The notes beneath the pieces were generated by a model, which worked only from the letters and a program-made list of their open reading frames with translations, was not told the DNA's origin and did not search any database. From NCBI GenBank assembly GCA_016206675.1, contig JACQRD010000095.1, positions 1 to 22,393 of the forward strand: a stretch of DNA of 22,393 nucleotides. Reading direction: 5' to 3'. How positions within the stretch are numbered: position 1 is the first letter of the stretch; each line of letters begins with the position of its first letter. The position numbers were made by a program, and so were the translations under genes. The stretch comes from Candidatus Omnitrophota bacterium. Its GTDB lineage: Bacteria; Omnitrophota; Gorgyraeia; Aquiviventales; Aquiviventaceae. Of the stretch, positions 1 through 7,824 are shown in pieces.

Positions 1-2
1 CC

Positions 3-3000
3 GTCAGCCTGACCGCTCCGGTGGCAGGCAGCACCGTCTCGAGCACCATCACCGTCTCCGCCACCGCCAGCGATAACGTCGGGGTGGTCGGCGTCCAGTT
101 CCTCCTCGATGGGGCGAATCTGGGTCCTGAGGATCCGACGAGTCCCTACGCGGTGAGTTGGGACACCACGACCGCCACGTTCGGGACTCATATCCTGAGG
201 GCCCGCGCCCGCGATGCGGCGGGGAATACCACGACCTCCACGAGCGTGAACGTCACGGTTGATAACGCGGCGCCAACCGTTACGATGAGTGCGCCAGCTG
301 CAGGGAGTGTCGTATCCGGCAACGCTGTGCCAGTCAGCGCCACGGCTTCGGATAATATGGGGGTCGTCGGGGTCCAGTTCCTCCTCGATGGGGCGCCGCT
401 CGGCGTCGAGGATCCCACCAGCCCCTACAGCCTCGCCTGGGACACCACGACCGCCACGAACGGGTCCCACAGCCTCACCGCCCGGGCCCGCGATGCGGCC
501 GGCAACACGACCACCAGCAGCGCCGTCATCGTGACGGTCACCAACGCGGCGCCCACTGGTGCCGGGTACGCGCTGCGGTTCTACGGCAACGGCACCACCG
601 ACATCGATCGGGTCAAGATCCCGATCGATGGGCCGCCGCGGCCAGCCGATATCGGTGCCACCGACTTCACGCTTGAGTTTTGGATGAAGGCGCTGGCCTC
701 GGAGAACGTCTCGAATGCGTGCGTCCTAGGACAGGATAACTGGATTTACGGCAACATCATGTTTGATCGCGATATCTGGGGAGCGGGCGATTATGGCGAC
801 TACGGGGTTTCGCTTGGAGCGGGCGCGATCGCCTTTGGGGTGCGCACGAGCACAAGCGGCAATGGCATCTGCAGCAGCCGGACGCTCACGGACGGCACCT
901 GGCACCACGTGGCCGTCACGCGCTCACGCTCAAGCGGCCAGCTGCGCATTTTCCTCGACGGGGTGCTCGATGGGGAAGGCCTCGGGCCGAGCGGGGATGC
1001 GAGCTACCGGGATGGCCGACCGCTAAGCGTACGGACCGGCTGCGGGGGGACCTGCGTGAACGAACCCTACCTGGTCCTCGGCGCAGAGAAGCACGATGCG
1101 AGCCCAGGCCAGCATGCCTACCGCGGCTGGCTCGATGAAATCCGGCTTTCGAATACGATCCGGTACACGGGCGACTTTCCCCGGCCCACGGCGCCCTTCA
1201 CCACGGACGCGAATACCGCGGCCCTCTACCACTTCGACGAGGGCAGTGGCGATACGCTCACTGACACCTCAGGCGCCTCCGGGGGCCCAAGCAACGGAAT
1301 CCGCCGCTACGGAGGCACGCCACCAGGGCCAGAATGGGTCGCCTCGGATGCCCCGCTGGGTGGAGGGACGCCGGATCCCACGGCTCCCACGATTACGATC
1401 ACAGCTCCGACCAGCGCGGCCACGTTTGTGACCAGCACCAGCCCCCTGACGCTCAGTGGCACTGCCAGCGACAACGTCGGGATCACACAGGTCACCTGGA
1501 CGAACGACCGGGGCGGCAGCGGGACGGCCAGCGGCACAACGAGCTGGTCGGTGAGCGGCATCGCGCTCCAGAGCGGGGACAACGTCCTGACCGTGACCGC
1601 CCGGGATGTGGCCGGCAATACGGCGACCGACACCCTGACGGTCACCTACGCGCCTCCGGCCGATATCACACCGCCCACGGTGAGCCTCACCGCCCCGGCC
1701 GCTGGCAGTACCGTCTCGAGCGCCATCACCGTCTCCGCCACCGCCAGCGATAACGTCGGGGTGGTCGGCGTCCAGTTCCTCCTGGATGGGGCGAGTCTCG
1801 GGGTGGAGGATACAACGAGCCCCTATTCGACCAGTTGGAGCACCGCCACGGCGACCAATGGTCCGCATACCCTCAGCGCCCGAGCCCGGGATGCGGCGGG
1901 CAACCAGACCGCCAGCAGCGTAGTCAGCGTGACGGTGAACAACACGGCGCCCGAGCCGAGCGGACTGACCGCGCGCGGCTACCAGGCCCGCGCCTGCGGC
2001 TTCGACATGAACCGCAATGGGATCAGTGGCGAGCCAGCCGACTGCCACGTCGGCGACGGGGTGACGCTCGATCCCGATGGGGACGGCGTGAACGAAGACC
2101 TGCTCTACGTCGATTGCCAGAATGGCAGTGACACGAGCGGAACCGGCTCACCCGCCAACCCGTACCGGACCATCCAGCGCGCCCTCAACGCGGCGGATGG
2201 GCCGAGCGACGGCGCGGAGGACATCGTCGCCTTCACGGGGATCTGCCGGGAGAACCTCATCCCGCAGCAGTCCGGGGTGGCCGGGACCTATCTGAAGCCG
2301 CGGTCCGGGAACGAGGTGCGCGATTGGCTGTTTCCCTCAAATCCGGCCATGGTGATCGGCTGGGATCGGGATAACGACGGCCAGTACCCGCCGGTGGATC
2401 CGGATGACGTCTCCGTGCTGGATGGCGATGACAACAGTGATGGCCGGTGCGATACCGGCGAAGTCTGCGACACCTTCGCGATCCTCAACTCCCGGGCGGT
2501 GGACTACCTGGAATTCGCCCATTTTACGGCGCAATACTATGGCCTCGATGGCCTCCCAGGCCTCGATGGCTCAGCCAGCGCGGATGGCGGTTTCTTCCGC
2601 CCCTCCAATGGGGCCGGGCTGCGTGAGTACCTCTACCTCCACGATCTGCGCGTCGAGGAGGGCTGCGGGGGCCGCTCCGGCTTTACCCCGGTCAACGACT
2701 CCGCCTGCCGCGTCCTCTACATGGGCACCGGCGGGGGCCAGGTGCGGCACCTGGCGGTCATCAACGTCTACTTTAAGAACTGGGGCTCCTACCTCATGCG
2801 CGGAGGGGCGGGGCAAGCCCTCGAGAGCGGGCCCTACCGGTTCCAGCAGCTCACCGCGGAAGGCCGCGGGCGGACCAACGGGGACATCAAGGCCATGAAG
2901 CTCTGGGAGTTTGTCACGGGGATCGAAGTCCTCGATAGCATCTTCGACACGAAGGGGCGCGAGTGGGGCGTGTGCGCGGGGAGTGACTGCGGCAGCGCCA

Positions 3001-3764
3001 ACACCAACGGCCTGGATATCGCCCAGTGCACCCGGGACTGGGATATCGTCAACAACACCCTCCGGGATTTCCGCACGCCGATCTACATCCAACCGAACGC
3101 CCCGGGGCCAGGGGACTGCACCGCGCGGAATATCGATGACGTGCGCCTTGAGAGCAACCTCGTCACGAACACGATCGCCGGCTGGTCCAACGACAACGCC
3201 GGGATGCTGTGGGTGGCCAGCGGCTCCAACACGGTCGAGCGATTGCAGCTGACCAACAACATGGTCTGGTCTTCCGAGCCGCTCGATACCTGCATGCGCA
3301 TCGCCGCGACCAGTGGGTGGCCCGTCACGCTCGTGGGCAATACGTGCAGCCTCCGGGCGCCACGCTTTGGGGCCCTCTATTTGGGCAGCCGGAACTACAC
3401 GGTACGGAACAACGTCATCGCCGGGCTGGCGTCCGGGCAAACCAATGTCAACGTCAGCTCGCTGCCCTCGGCCTGGAGCGCCGCGGGCAACGTCTACGAT
3501 CCCGTCGGCCGCTACCTCTGGAATGGGACCAGTGCGACGACCCTCGCGGCATGGCAGACGGTCTCCGGGGGCGATGCCAACTCGCGCACGTGCGCGCCCA
3601 CCTTCGTCAATAGCCCGGCCGGCGATCTGCACCTCGCGGCCGGAGAGACCTGTGCCGTGGACCGCGGGGTCGATGTGTCGGGCATCACGAGCCGTGACTT
3701 CGATGGTGACGCCCGGCCACAGGGGGCCGGGTGGGATGCGGGAGCGGATGAAGTCGCGCCGTAA
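3..3764 (+). CDS. Large secreted multidomain protein, 5'-partial (Ig-like repeats, LamG-like domain, beta-helix)
   Basis: The frame is open from the left edge, and the first residues (VSLTAP) match the start of a later internal repeat. The gene therefore begins upstream, and the GTG at 21 is not a credible start. Domains in order: two Big_7-like Ig repeats (nt 3-265 and 270-545, each with VGVQFLLDG and ARARDAAGN); a LamG/concanavalin-A-like domain (nt 560-1340, with FTLEFWMKA, WHHVAVTRS and LDEIRLS); a divergent Ig-like domain (nt 1375-1650); a third Big_7 repeat (nt 1675-1945); then a long region typical of right-handed beta-helix proteins (SGTGSPANPYRTIQRALNAA near 2130), ending in DFDGDARP...WDAGADEV. 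Asp-rich DPDGDG and DRDNDG stretches look calcium-binding. The architecture suggests a secreted or surface adhesin or polysaccharide-binding protein. Being next to the T2SS makes it a candidate substrate, which is inference. No enzyme activity can be assigned. Confidence 0.85.
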   Translation, partial: VSLTAPVAGSTVSSTITVSATASDNVGVVGVQFLLDGANLGPEDPTSPYAVSWDTTTATFGTHILRARARDAAGNTTTSTSVNVTVDNAAPTVTMSAPAAGSVVSGNAVPVSATASDNMGVVGVQFLLDGAPLGVEDPTSPYSLAWDTTTATNGSHSLTARARDAAGNTTTSSAVIVTVTNAAPTGAGYALRFYGNGTTDIDRVKIPIDGPPRPADIGATDFTLEFWMKALASENVSNACVLGQDNWIYGNIMFDRDIWGAGDYGDYGVSLGAGAIAFGVRTSTSGNGICSSRTLTDGTWHHVAVTRSRSSGQLRIFLDGVLDGEGLGPSGDASYRDGRPLSVRTGCGGTCVNEPYLVLGAEKHDASPGQHAYRGWLDEIRLSNTIRYTGDFPRPTAPFTTDANTAALYHFDEGSGDTLTDTSGASGGPSNGIRRYGGTPPGPEWVASDAPLGGGTPDPTAPTITITAPTSAATFVTSTSPLTLSGTASDNVGITQVTWTNDRGGSGTASGTTSWSVSGIALQSGDNVLTVTARDVAGNTATDTLTVTYAPPADITPPTVSLTAPAAGSTVSSAITVSATASDNVGVVGVQFLLDGASLGVEDTTSPYSTSWSTATATNGPHTLSARARDAAGNQTASSVVSVTVNNTAPEPSGLTARGYQARACGFDMNRNGISGEPADCHVGDGVTLDPDGDGVNEDLLYVDCQNGSDTSGTGSPANPYRTIQRALNAADGPSDGAEDIVAFTGICRENLIPQQSGVAGTYLKPRSGNEVRDWLFPSNPAMVIGWDRDNDGQYPPVDPDDVSVLDGDDNSDGRCDTGEVCDTFAILNSRAVDYLEFAHFTAQYYGLDGLPGLDGSASADGGFFRPSNGAGLREYLYLHDLRVEEGCGGRSGFTPVNDSACRVLYMGTGGGQVRHLAVINVYFKNWGSYLMRGGAGQALESGPYRFQQLTAEGRGRTNGDIKAMKLWEFVTGIEVLDSIFDTKGREWGVCAGSDCGSANTNGLDIAQCTRDWDIVNNTLRDFRTPIYIQPNAPGPGDCTARNIDDVRLESNLVTNTIAGWSNDNAGMLWVASGSNTVERLQLTNNMVWSSEPLDTCMRIAATSGWPVTLVGNTCSLRAPRFGALYLGSRNYTVRNNVIAGLASGQTNVNVSSLPSAWSAAGNVYDPVGRYLWNGTSATTLAAWQTVSGGDANSRTCAPTFVNSPAGDLHLAAGETCAVDRGVDVSGITSRDFDGDARPQGAGWDAGADEVAP
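33..1794 (+). repeat. Near-identical 85-bp DNA repeat pair (33-117 and 1710-1794) inside the secreted-protein gene
   Basis: The two 85-bp segments differ at only two positions by eye. They encode the first half of the first and third Big_7-like repeats in the window. The second Big_7 repeat (from 270) is similar in protein but clearly more diverged in DNA. This fits recent duplication or gene conversion between non-adjacent repeats, and it could also be a place where an assembly collapses. Confidence 0.8.
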
Positions 3765-3806
3765 CCTTTCGTTGTGAACAGAGCGCGTACTTAAGGAGAG
3801 TCGTCG

Positions 3807-4187
3807 ATGCGCCGGATGCTTATTGTGGATGACGAGCCTGGGATGTGCCGGTTCCTCAGCCGGTTCTTTCAGCAGACCGGATTTGTGGTTGACGCCACGA
3901 CCTCGCCAGAGGAGGCGCTCAGCCGGATCGCCACACAGCGTCCTGACCTGCTGCTGCTGGATGTGCGGCTGGGCGGCGTCTCCGGGCTGGAGCTGCTGCG
4001 CACCATCCGGGAGCTCACCCCCGGGCTGCGCGTGGTCATGGTGTCGGCCCTCGAGGATGAAGCCACCGCGCAGGAAGCCCTCAGGCTTGGGGCGGTCGAT
4101 TATGTCACCAAGCCGTTGACGCTGGATCCGCAATGGTGGGCCGAGCGCTTCTTCGGGTATCCGCCGGCCCCCCAGCAGGGCACGTAA
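3807..4187 (+). CDS. Stand-alone response-regulator receiver protein (CheY-like)
   Basis: This is a 126-residue single-domain receiver. The acidic pocket (D8, D9), phospho-acceptor D52 (LLLLDVRLGG), switch residue S80 and K102-P103 (DYVTKPL) are all present, so phosphorylation should be possible. After K-P the expected final helix is replaced by a short Trp/Pro-containing tail (DPQWWAERFFGYPP), and there is no DNA-binding or enzymatic output domain. The start is supported by AAGGAG at 3793-3798, eight bases before the ATG. No histidine kinase is in the window. It lies 42 bp after the secreted-protein gene and 72 bp before gspE, so it may act by protein contact on the secretion machinery. That role is inference. 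Confidence 0.85.
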   Translation: MRRMLIVDDEPGMCRFLSRFFQQTGFVVDATTSPEEALSRIATQRPDLLLLDVRLGGVSGLELLRTIRELTPGLRVVMVSALEDEATAQEALRLGAVDYVTKPLTLDPQWWAERFFGYPPAPQQGT

Positions 4188-4208
4188 GCCGCCGTTTTTC
4201 AACCTACC

Positions 4209-4238
4209 TTGTGGCCTTCAGGGAAAGTGTGCTATCCT
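4209..4238 (+). promoter_or_regulatory. Possible extended -10 promoter before gspE
   Basis: TATCCT (4233-4238) is preceded by TG one base upstream, giving an extended -10 (TGCTATCCT). A weak -35-like TTGTGG lies at 4209-4214 with an 18-base spacer. The gspE ATG is at 4260. The same TGCTAT core recurs before gspF and the MerR gene. No strong terminator separates this site from the preceding receiver gene. Confidence 0.4.
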
Positions 4239-4259
4239 TCACCAAGGGCTTCAGTGACG

Positions 4260-5963
4260 ATGGCAAAACCGATCAAGTCTTCCGCAACGGCCGGCCGGCG
4301 CGTGCTGCTGGGCGAATTCCTGGTCGAGCAGGGGCTGATCTCCGTGGCCCAGCTCGACGACACGCTCAAGGAGCAGGTGAAAACCGGCGAGCAGCTTGGA
4401 GCCATCCTGGTCCGCCGGGGGCTGGTGACCGAGCAGGGGCTGATGGCGCTGCTCTCCGAGCAGCTCAACCTGCCCCATGTCGCCTTGGCGGAGATCAAGG
4501 TCCAAACCGCCGCCATCCAGAAGGTGCCCGCCGCCATCGCCACGCGCTACCAATTGATGCCCATCGCCTTGGACGGCAACCGGCTGCGGGTGGCCACGGC
4601 CGATCCGCTCAACGTGCAAGTCCTCGATGAGTTGAAGCTGCTGCTGGGCTGCGAGATCGCGCCGGTGCTCTCCAGCGTGCGGGAGATCCAGCAGGCCATT
4701 CAGCGCTACTACGGCATCGGCGCCTCGGCGGTGGAGCAGCTGCTGGATACCGGCCTCCATGAGGCCGCCCCGATCAGCTTTGCCGAGGATCTCACCGCGC
4801 GGCCGGACGAAGCCTCCGTCATCTCCTTCGTCAACCAGCTCATCCTCTCGGCGGTCAAAGAGCGCGCCACCGACCTGCACGTCGAGCCGTTCGACCAGCT
4901 GCTGCGCATCCGCCAGCGCATCGACGGGGTCATGTACGAGATGTCGGTGCCGCAAGACCTGGTGAAGCTGCATCAGGCGATCGTCTCGCGCATCAAGGTC
5001 ATGGCGCAGCTCGACATCGCCGAGCGGCGCCTGCCGCAGGACGGGCGTATCAAGGTGCGCATGGAAAACCAGGAGCTGGATTTGCGCATCTCGGTGCTGC
5101 CGTCGAGCTACGGCGAGTCGGTGGTCATCCGCGTGCTCTCCTCCAACATGCTCTTCAGCCTGGAGCAGCTGGGCTTAAGCCACGACCATCTGGTCATCCT
5201 GCAGGGGCTGATCCAGAAGCCGCACGGGATTATCTTCGTCACCGGGCCCACCGGCTCCGGGAAGACCACCACCCTCTATGCGTGCCTCGCCAAGTTGAAT
5301 GCGCCCACGTTGAAGATCCTCACGATCGAAGATCCCATCGAGTACCAGCTGCAGGGGATCACCCAGCTGCAGGTCCACCCAAAGATCGGGTTTTCCTTCG
5401 CGGCGGGGTTGCGCAGCATGTTGCGGCATGATCCGGACATCATGATGGTCGGCGAGGTGCGCGATCCGGAGACCGCGGAGATCACCATCCGCAGCGCGCT
5501 GACCGGGCATCTGGTCTTCTCGACCCTGCACACCAACGACGCCGCCGGCGGGATCACCCGCCTGCTCGATATGGGGGTGGAGCCGTTTCTGGTGGCCTCG
5601 TCGGTGCTCTGCTTCATTGCCCAGCGGTTGGTGCGGGTGGTCTGTCCGGGATGCGCCGAAGAGCGGCCAGCACCCGACGGCTTGCGCGCCCAATTCGGCG
5701 TCCAGGGCGATCTGCCCAAGGCGCTGCGCTACGGCCGCGGCTGCCCGGCGTGCAAGGGCACGGGCTATAAGGGCCGCACCGCCATTTATGAGTTTTTGAC
5801 CGTCACCGACGCCATCCAGCAGCTCATCTTGGCCCACGCCTCCTCGCATGATATCGCCCGCGCCGCGATTTCGGCCGGGCAGATGCGCACCCTGCGCCAG
5901 GACGGCTGGCAGAAGATCGTCAAAGGCCAGACAACCCCCGAAGAAGTCCTCCGCGTCACGTAA
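4260..5963 (+). CDS. gspE: Type II secretion ATPase GspE
   Basis: A 567-residue hexameric motor ATPase that powers pseudopilus assembly from the cytoplasmic face. The N-terminal MshEN-type domain has two 24-residue motifs (L16-Q39 and Q45-Q68) separated by five residues. The ATPase core shows Walker A GPTGSGKT (G329-T336), an Asp-box region (LTIEDPIEY), Walker B DIMMVGEVRD (D393-D402) and a His box STLHTND (S421-D427). The tetracysteine zinc motif typical of GspE is present (C462-x2-C465 and C495-x2-C498). I chose the ATG at 4260. The frame stays open to a TTG at 4209, but that upstream peptide is not conserved-looking and overlaps the promoter-like site. The TAA stop is the first three bases of a heptamer repeat array. 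The gene starts the gspE-M run. Confidence 0.95.
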   Translation: MAKPIKSSATAGRRVLLGEFLVEQGLISVAQLDDTLKEQVKTGEQLGAILVRRGLVTEQGLMALLSEQLNLPHVALAEIKVQTAAIQKVPAAIATRYQLMPIALDGNRLRVATADPLNVQVLDELKLLLGCEIAPVLSSVREIQQAIQRYYGIGASAVEQLLDTGLHEAAPISFAEDLTARPDEASVISFVNQLILSAVKERATDLHVEPFDQLLRIRQRIDGVMYEMSVPQDLVKLHQAIVSRIKVMAQLDIAERRLPQDGRIKVRMENQELDLRISVLPSSYGESVVIRVLSSNMLFSLEQLGLSHDHLVILQGLIQKPHGIIFVTGPTGSGKTTTLYACLAKLNAPTLKILTIEDPIEYQLQGITQLQVHPKIGFSFAAGLRSMLRHDPDIMMVGEVRDPETAEITIRSALTGHLVFSTLHTNDAAGGITRLLDMGVEPFLVASSVLCFIAQRLVRVVCPGCAEERPAPDGLRAQFGVQGDLPKALRYGRGCPACKGTGYKGRTAIYEFLTVTDAIQQLILAHASSHDIARAAISAGQMRTLRQDGWQKIVKGQTTPEEVLRVT

Positions 5964-6095
5964 GCAGTAAGCAGCCAGCAGTAAGCAGTAAGCAAGAGCC
6001 AAAAAGACCAGCAGAAGCGCACCGTAGGTTTTTTTGTTCCCCGTACTGCTTAGTGCTGCCGAGGCGGATGTCGCTCGCTAGTGCTTAGTGCTTAA
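5961..6095 (+). repeat. Heptamer repeat element between gspE and gspF with inverted arms
   Basis: Five in-phase 7-bp units (consensus TAAGCAG) occupy 5961-5995, beginning exactly at the gspE stop codon. Downstream, inverted units (TACTGCT, TAGTGCT) occur at 6044-6057 and again at 6079-6092. Positions 5977-5990 can pair with 6044-6057 at 13 of 14 positions, and a T7 run (6029-6035) lies in the loop. The element fills most of the 161-bp gspE-gspF gap. It could act as a terminator, attenuator or RNA-processing hairpin, or be a non-functional repeat. Confidence 0.75.
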
Positions 6096-6108
6096 GAGTC
6101 GGTTTCCG

Positions 6109-6117
6109 TGCTATACT
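6109..6117 (+). promoter_or_regulatory. Extended -10 promoter directly before gspF
   Basis: TGCTATACT (6109-6117) is a near-consensus extended -10. The -35 region at 6089-6094 is weak, as is common with extended -10 sites. The gspF ATG (6125) is only 7 bases past the -10, so a transcript from here would start at or next to the start codon and be leaderless. No Shine-Dalgarno sequence lies at normal spacing. Confidence 0.5.
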
Positions 6118-6124
6118 TTGCAGG

Positions 6125-7339
6125 ATGCCGCGATTCACGTACCGTGCGAAGGATAGCGCCCTGCATCTCGTCGAAGGCGCCATCGACGCCGACAGCGAAG
6201 CCGCCGCCATCACCCGGCTGGGCAGCCAGGGCATCTTCCCCATCTCGATCGCCGAAACCGGCGCACCCTCCGCTCCCACCGCAGCGACAGTCGGTTTGAC
6301 GCGCCGGGTCTCCTCCAACCACGTCATCTATGCCACCCGCCAATTGGCCGACTTGCTCGGCGGCGGGTTGCCGCTGCTCAATGCCTTAACGATGGTCGCC
6401 AAGCAGGTGGAGCATCCGGGGCTGCGCCGCATCTTCGAGCAGGTGGCCGGCGGCGTGCGGGAAGGGCAGGCGTTGAGCGAGGCGCTGACCCCCCATCCGC
6501 AGGTCTTTCCGTCCTTGTACATCAGCATGGTGCGCGCCGGCGAGGCCACCGGCGGATTGGAGCAAGCCCTCTCTCGCCTGGCCGATCTGGGGGAGAGCGA
6601 AGCGGAGCTGCGCAGCCGCATCATCAGCGCCATGGCCTACCCGGCGTTCGTGCTGTGCGTGGCCATCGGCATGACCGGGTTTCTCATCGGCTATGTGATT
6701 CCGAAGCTCTCCTTGGTGTTCATCGAGTCGGGCCAGTTACTGCCGTTGCCGACGCGGTTTTTGTTGGCGGTCAGCCACGCCTGCACGCGCTGGTGGTGGG
6801 CGGCCCTCGGCGGGGTCATCCTCATCGTCTGGCTGGTGCGCCAATGGTATGCCAGCCCGCAGGGCAAGGGCGCCATGGATCGCCTGTTCGTGAGCCTGCC
6901 CGGCGTCGGGACGCTGGTGCGCAAGCTCGATACGGCGCGCTTTGCAAGAAATCTGGGGGTCATGGCCAGTCAAGGCGTGCCGGTGTTGCAGGCGCTGGAG
7001 GTGACGGGGCGCAACGTCTCCAATGCCGTGCTGCAGCAGGCCGTGGCGAAAATCCAAGAGGCCGTGCGGGAGGGCTCCAGCATCGCCTCAGCGCTGACGG
7101 CCTCGGGGCAGTTTCCGGTCTTCGTGAGCAACATGGTGGCTGTCGGTGAAGAGTCCGGCACGCTGGATGCGGCCTTGCTGAAGGTGGCAACGACCTATGA
7201 GCGGGAGGTCGACCGCGTCATCCGCACGCTGACGACGGTGCTGGAACCGGTCATGCTCGTGCTGGTAGGAGGGGTGGTCATGTTCATCGTGCTCGCGATG
7301 TTGCTACCGGTGTTTCAGATCGGGATGGTGATCCAATGA
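6125..7339 (+). CDS. gspF: Type II secretion inner-membrane platform protein GspF
   Basis: A 404-residue polytopic inner-membrane protein that couples the GspE motor to the pseudopilus. It has two T2SSF repeats (about 69-192 and 272-394), each with the family pattern (RQLADLLGGGLPLLNAL and ARNLGVMASQGVPVLQAL; VRAGEATGGLEQAL and VAVGEESGTLDAAL). Hydrophobic segments lie near 172-195, 223-240 and 376-398. The length is normal for the family. The ATG follows a heptamer repeat element and an extended -10 by only 7 bases. Its TGA stop overlaps the gspG ATG (ATGA), so the two genes are probably translationally coupled. Confidence 0.95.
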   Translation: MPRFTYRAKDSALHLVEGAIDADSEAAAITRLGSQGIFPISIAETGAPSAPTAATVGLTRRVSSNHVIYATRQLADLLGGGLPLLNALTMVAKQVEHPGLRRIFEQVAGGVREGQALSEALTPHPQVFPSLYISMVRAGEATGGLEQALSRLADLGESEAELRSRIISAMAYPAFVLCVAIGMTGFLIGYVIPKLSLVFIESGQLLPLPTRFLLAVSHACTRWWWAALGGVILIVWLVRQWYASPQGKGAMDRLFVSLPGVGTLVRKLDTARFARNLGVMASQGVPVLQALEVTGRNVSNAVLQQAVAKIQEAVREGSSIASALTASGQFPVFVSNMVAVGEESGTLDAALLKVATTYEREVDRVIRTLTTVLEPVMLVLVGGVVMFIVLAMLLPVFQIGMVIQ

Positions 7340-7821
7340 GCGCGAGAGATCCACGTGTGGACTCAAGACTCAGGACTCAAGACTCACGTCTTGGGTCTTG
7401 GGTCTTGGGTCTTGGGTCCCAGCAGGCGTTTACGCTGGTGGAACTCATGCTGGTGGTGGTCATCATCGGGGTGCTGGCGGCGATGGTCGTGCCGCGGCTA
7501 GCCGGGCGCAGCGAGCAAGCCAAAATTTCCCGCGCAAAGTCGGATGTTGCGTCCATCGGCCTGGCCCTTGATCTGTACGAGCTGGACATGGGCAGCTTTC
7601 CGACCGGCACCTCGCTCGATCCGCTCTACAAGGGGGACAGCCTGCCCTCCGGGGCCAATACGGAGGCCTGGAAAGGGCCCTATTTGAAGAAGCAGGTGCA
7701 GGATCCGTGGGGCAGGGAGTACCAGTACAAGTATCCGTCGGAGTCGGGCGAGAAGGACTACGATCTGTTTTCCCTCGGCCCGGACGGGCAGGCCGGCACC
7801 GAAGACGACATCAAGAACTAA
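7336..7821 (+). CDS. gspG: Major pseudopilin GspG
   Basis: A 161-residue type II secretion pseudopilin, the main subunit of the periplasmic pseudopilus. The prepilin signal is QQA^FTLVEL, with E at +5 (residue 36) followed by a hydrophobic helix (about 36-52). The residue before the cleavage site is Ala (A31) instead of the usual Gly. The C-terminal half has the GspG signature (DPWGREYQYKYPS, then DLFSLGPDGQAGTEDDI), which includes the calcium-binding loop and separates T2SS GspG from type IV pilins. The ATG overlaps the gspF stop by 4 bp. The leader is long (31 residues), and about residues 9-29 are encoded by a heptamer repeat array that forms a 24-bp RNA hairpin. A shorter leader from an internal GTG or TTG cannot be excluded. 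Confidence 0.93.
   Translation: MSARDPRVDSRLRTQDSRLGSWVLGLGSQQAFTLVELMLVVVIIGVLAAMVVPRLAGRSEQAKISRAKSDVASIGLALDLYELDMGSFPTGTSLDPLYKGDSLPSGANTEAWKGPYLKKQVQDPWGREYQYKYPSESGEKDYDLFSLGPDGQAGTEDDIKN
7360..7422 (+). repeat. Heptamer hairpin element inside the 5' end of gspG
   Basis: Nine in-phase 7-bp units make up this element: four of GACTCAA type (7360-7387), four of GTCTTGG (7388-7415) and one variant. Bases 7360-7383 pair with 7388-7411 around a 4-base loop. All 24 positions pair in the sense RNA, 20 Watson-Crick and 4 G-U. The element totals 63 bp, so it keeps the gspG frame, and it lies between the start codon and the prepilin helix. Confidence 0.85.
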
Positions 7822-7824
7822 GAC

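Noticed and set aside
2571..4202. 543-codon open frame on the minus strand
   Set aside because: It runs antisense through the beta-helix coding region and the receiver gene. Its composition (Gly, Arg, Pro, Ala, His) is that of a GC-rich shadow frame and it has no recognisable domain.
4170..4202. Intrinsic terminator after the receiver gene (T5 run at 4196)
   Set aside because: No stable GC hairpin directly precedes the T run; only short, imperfect pairing is possible.
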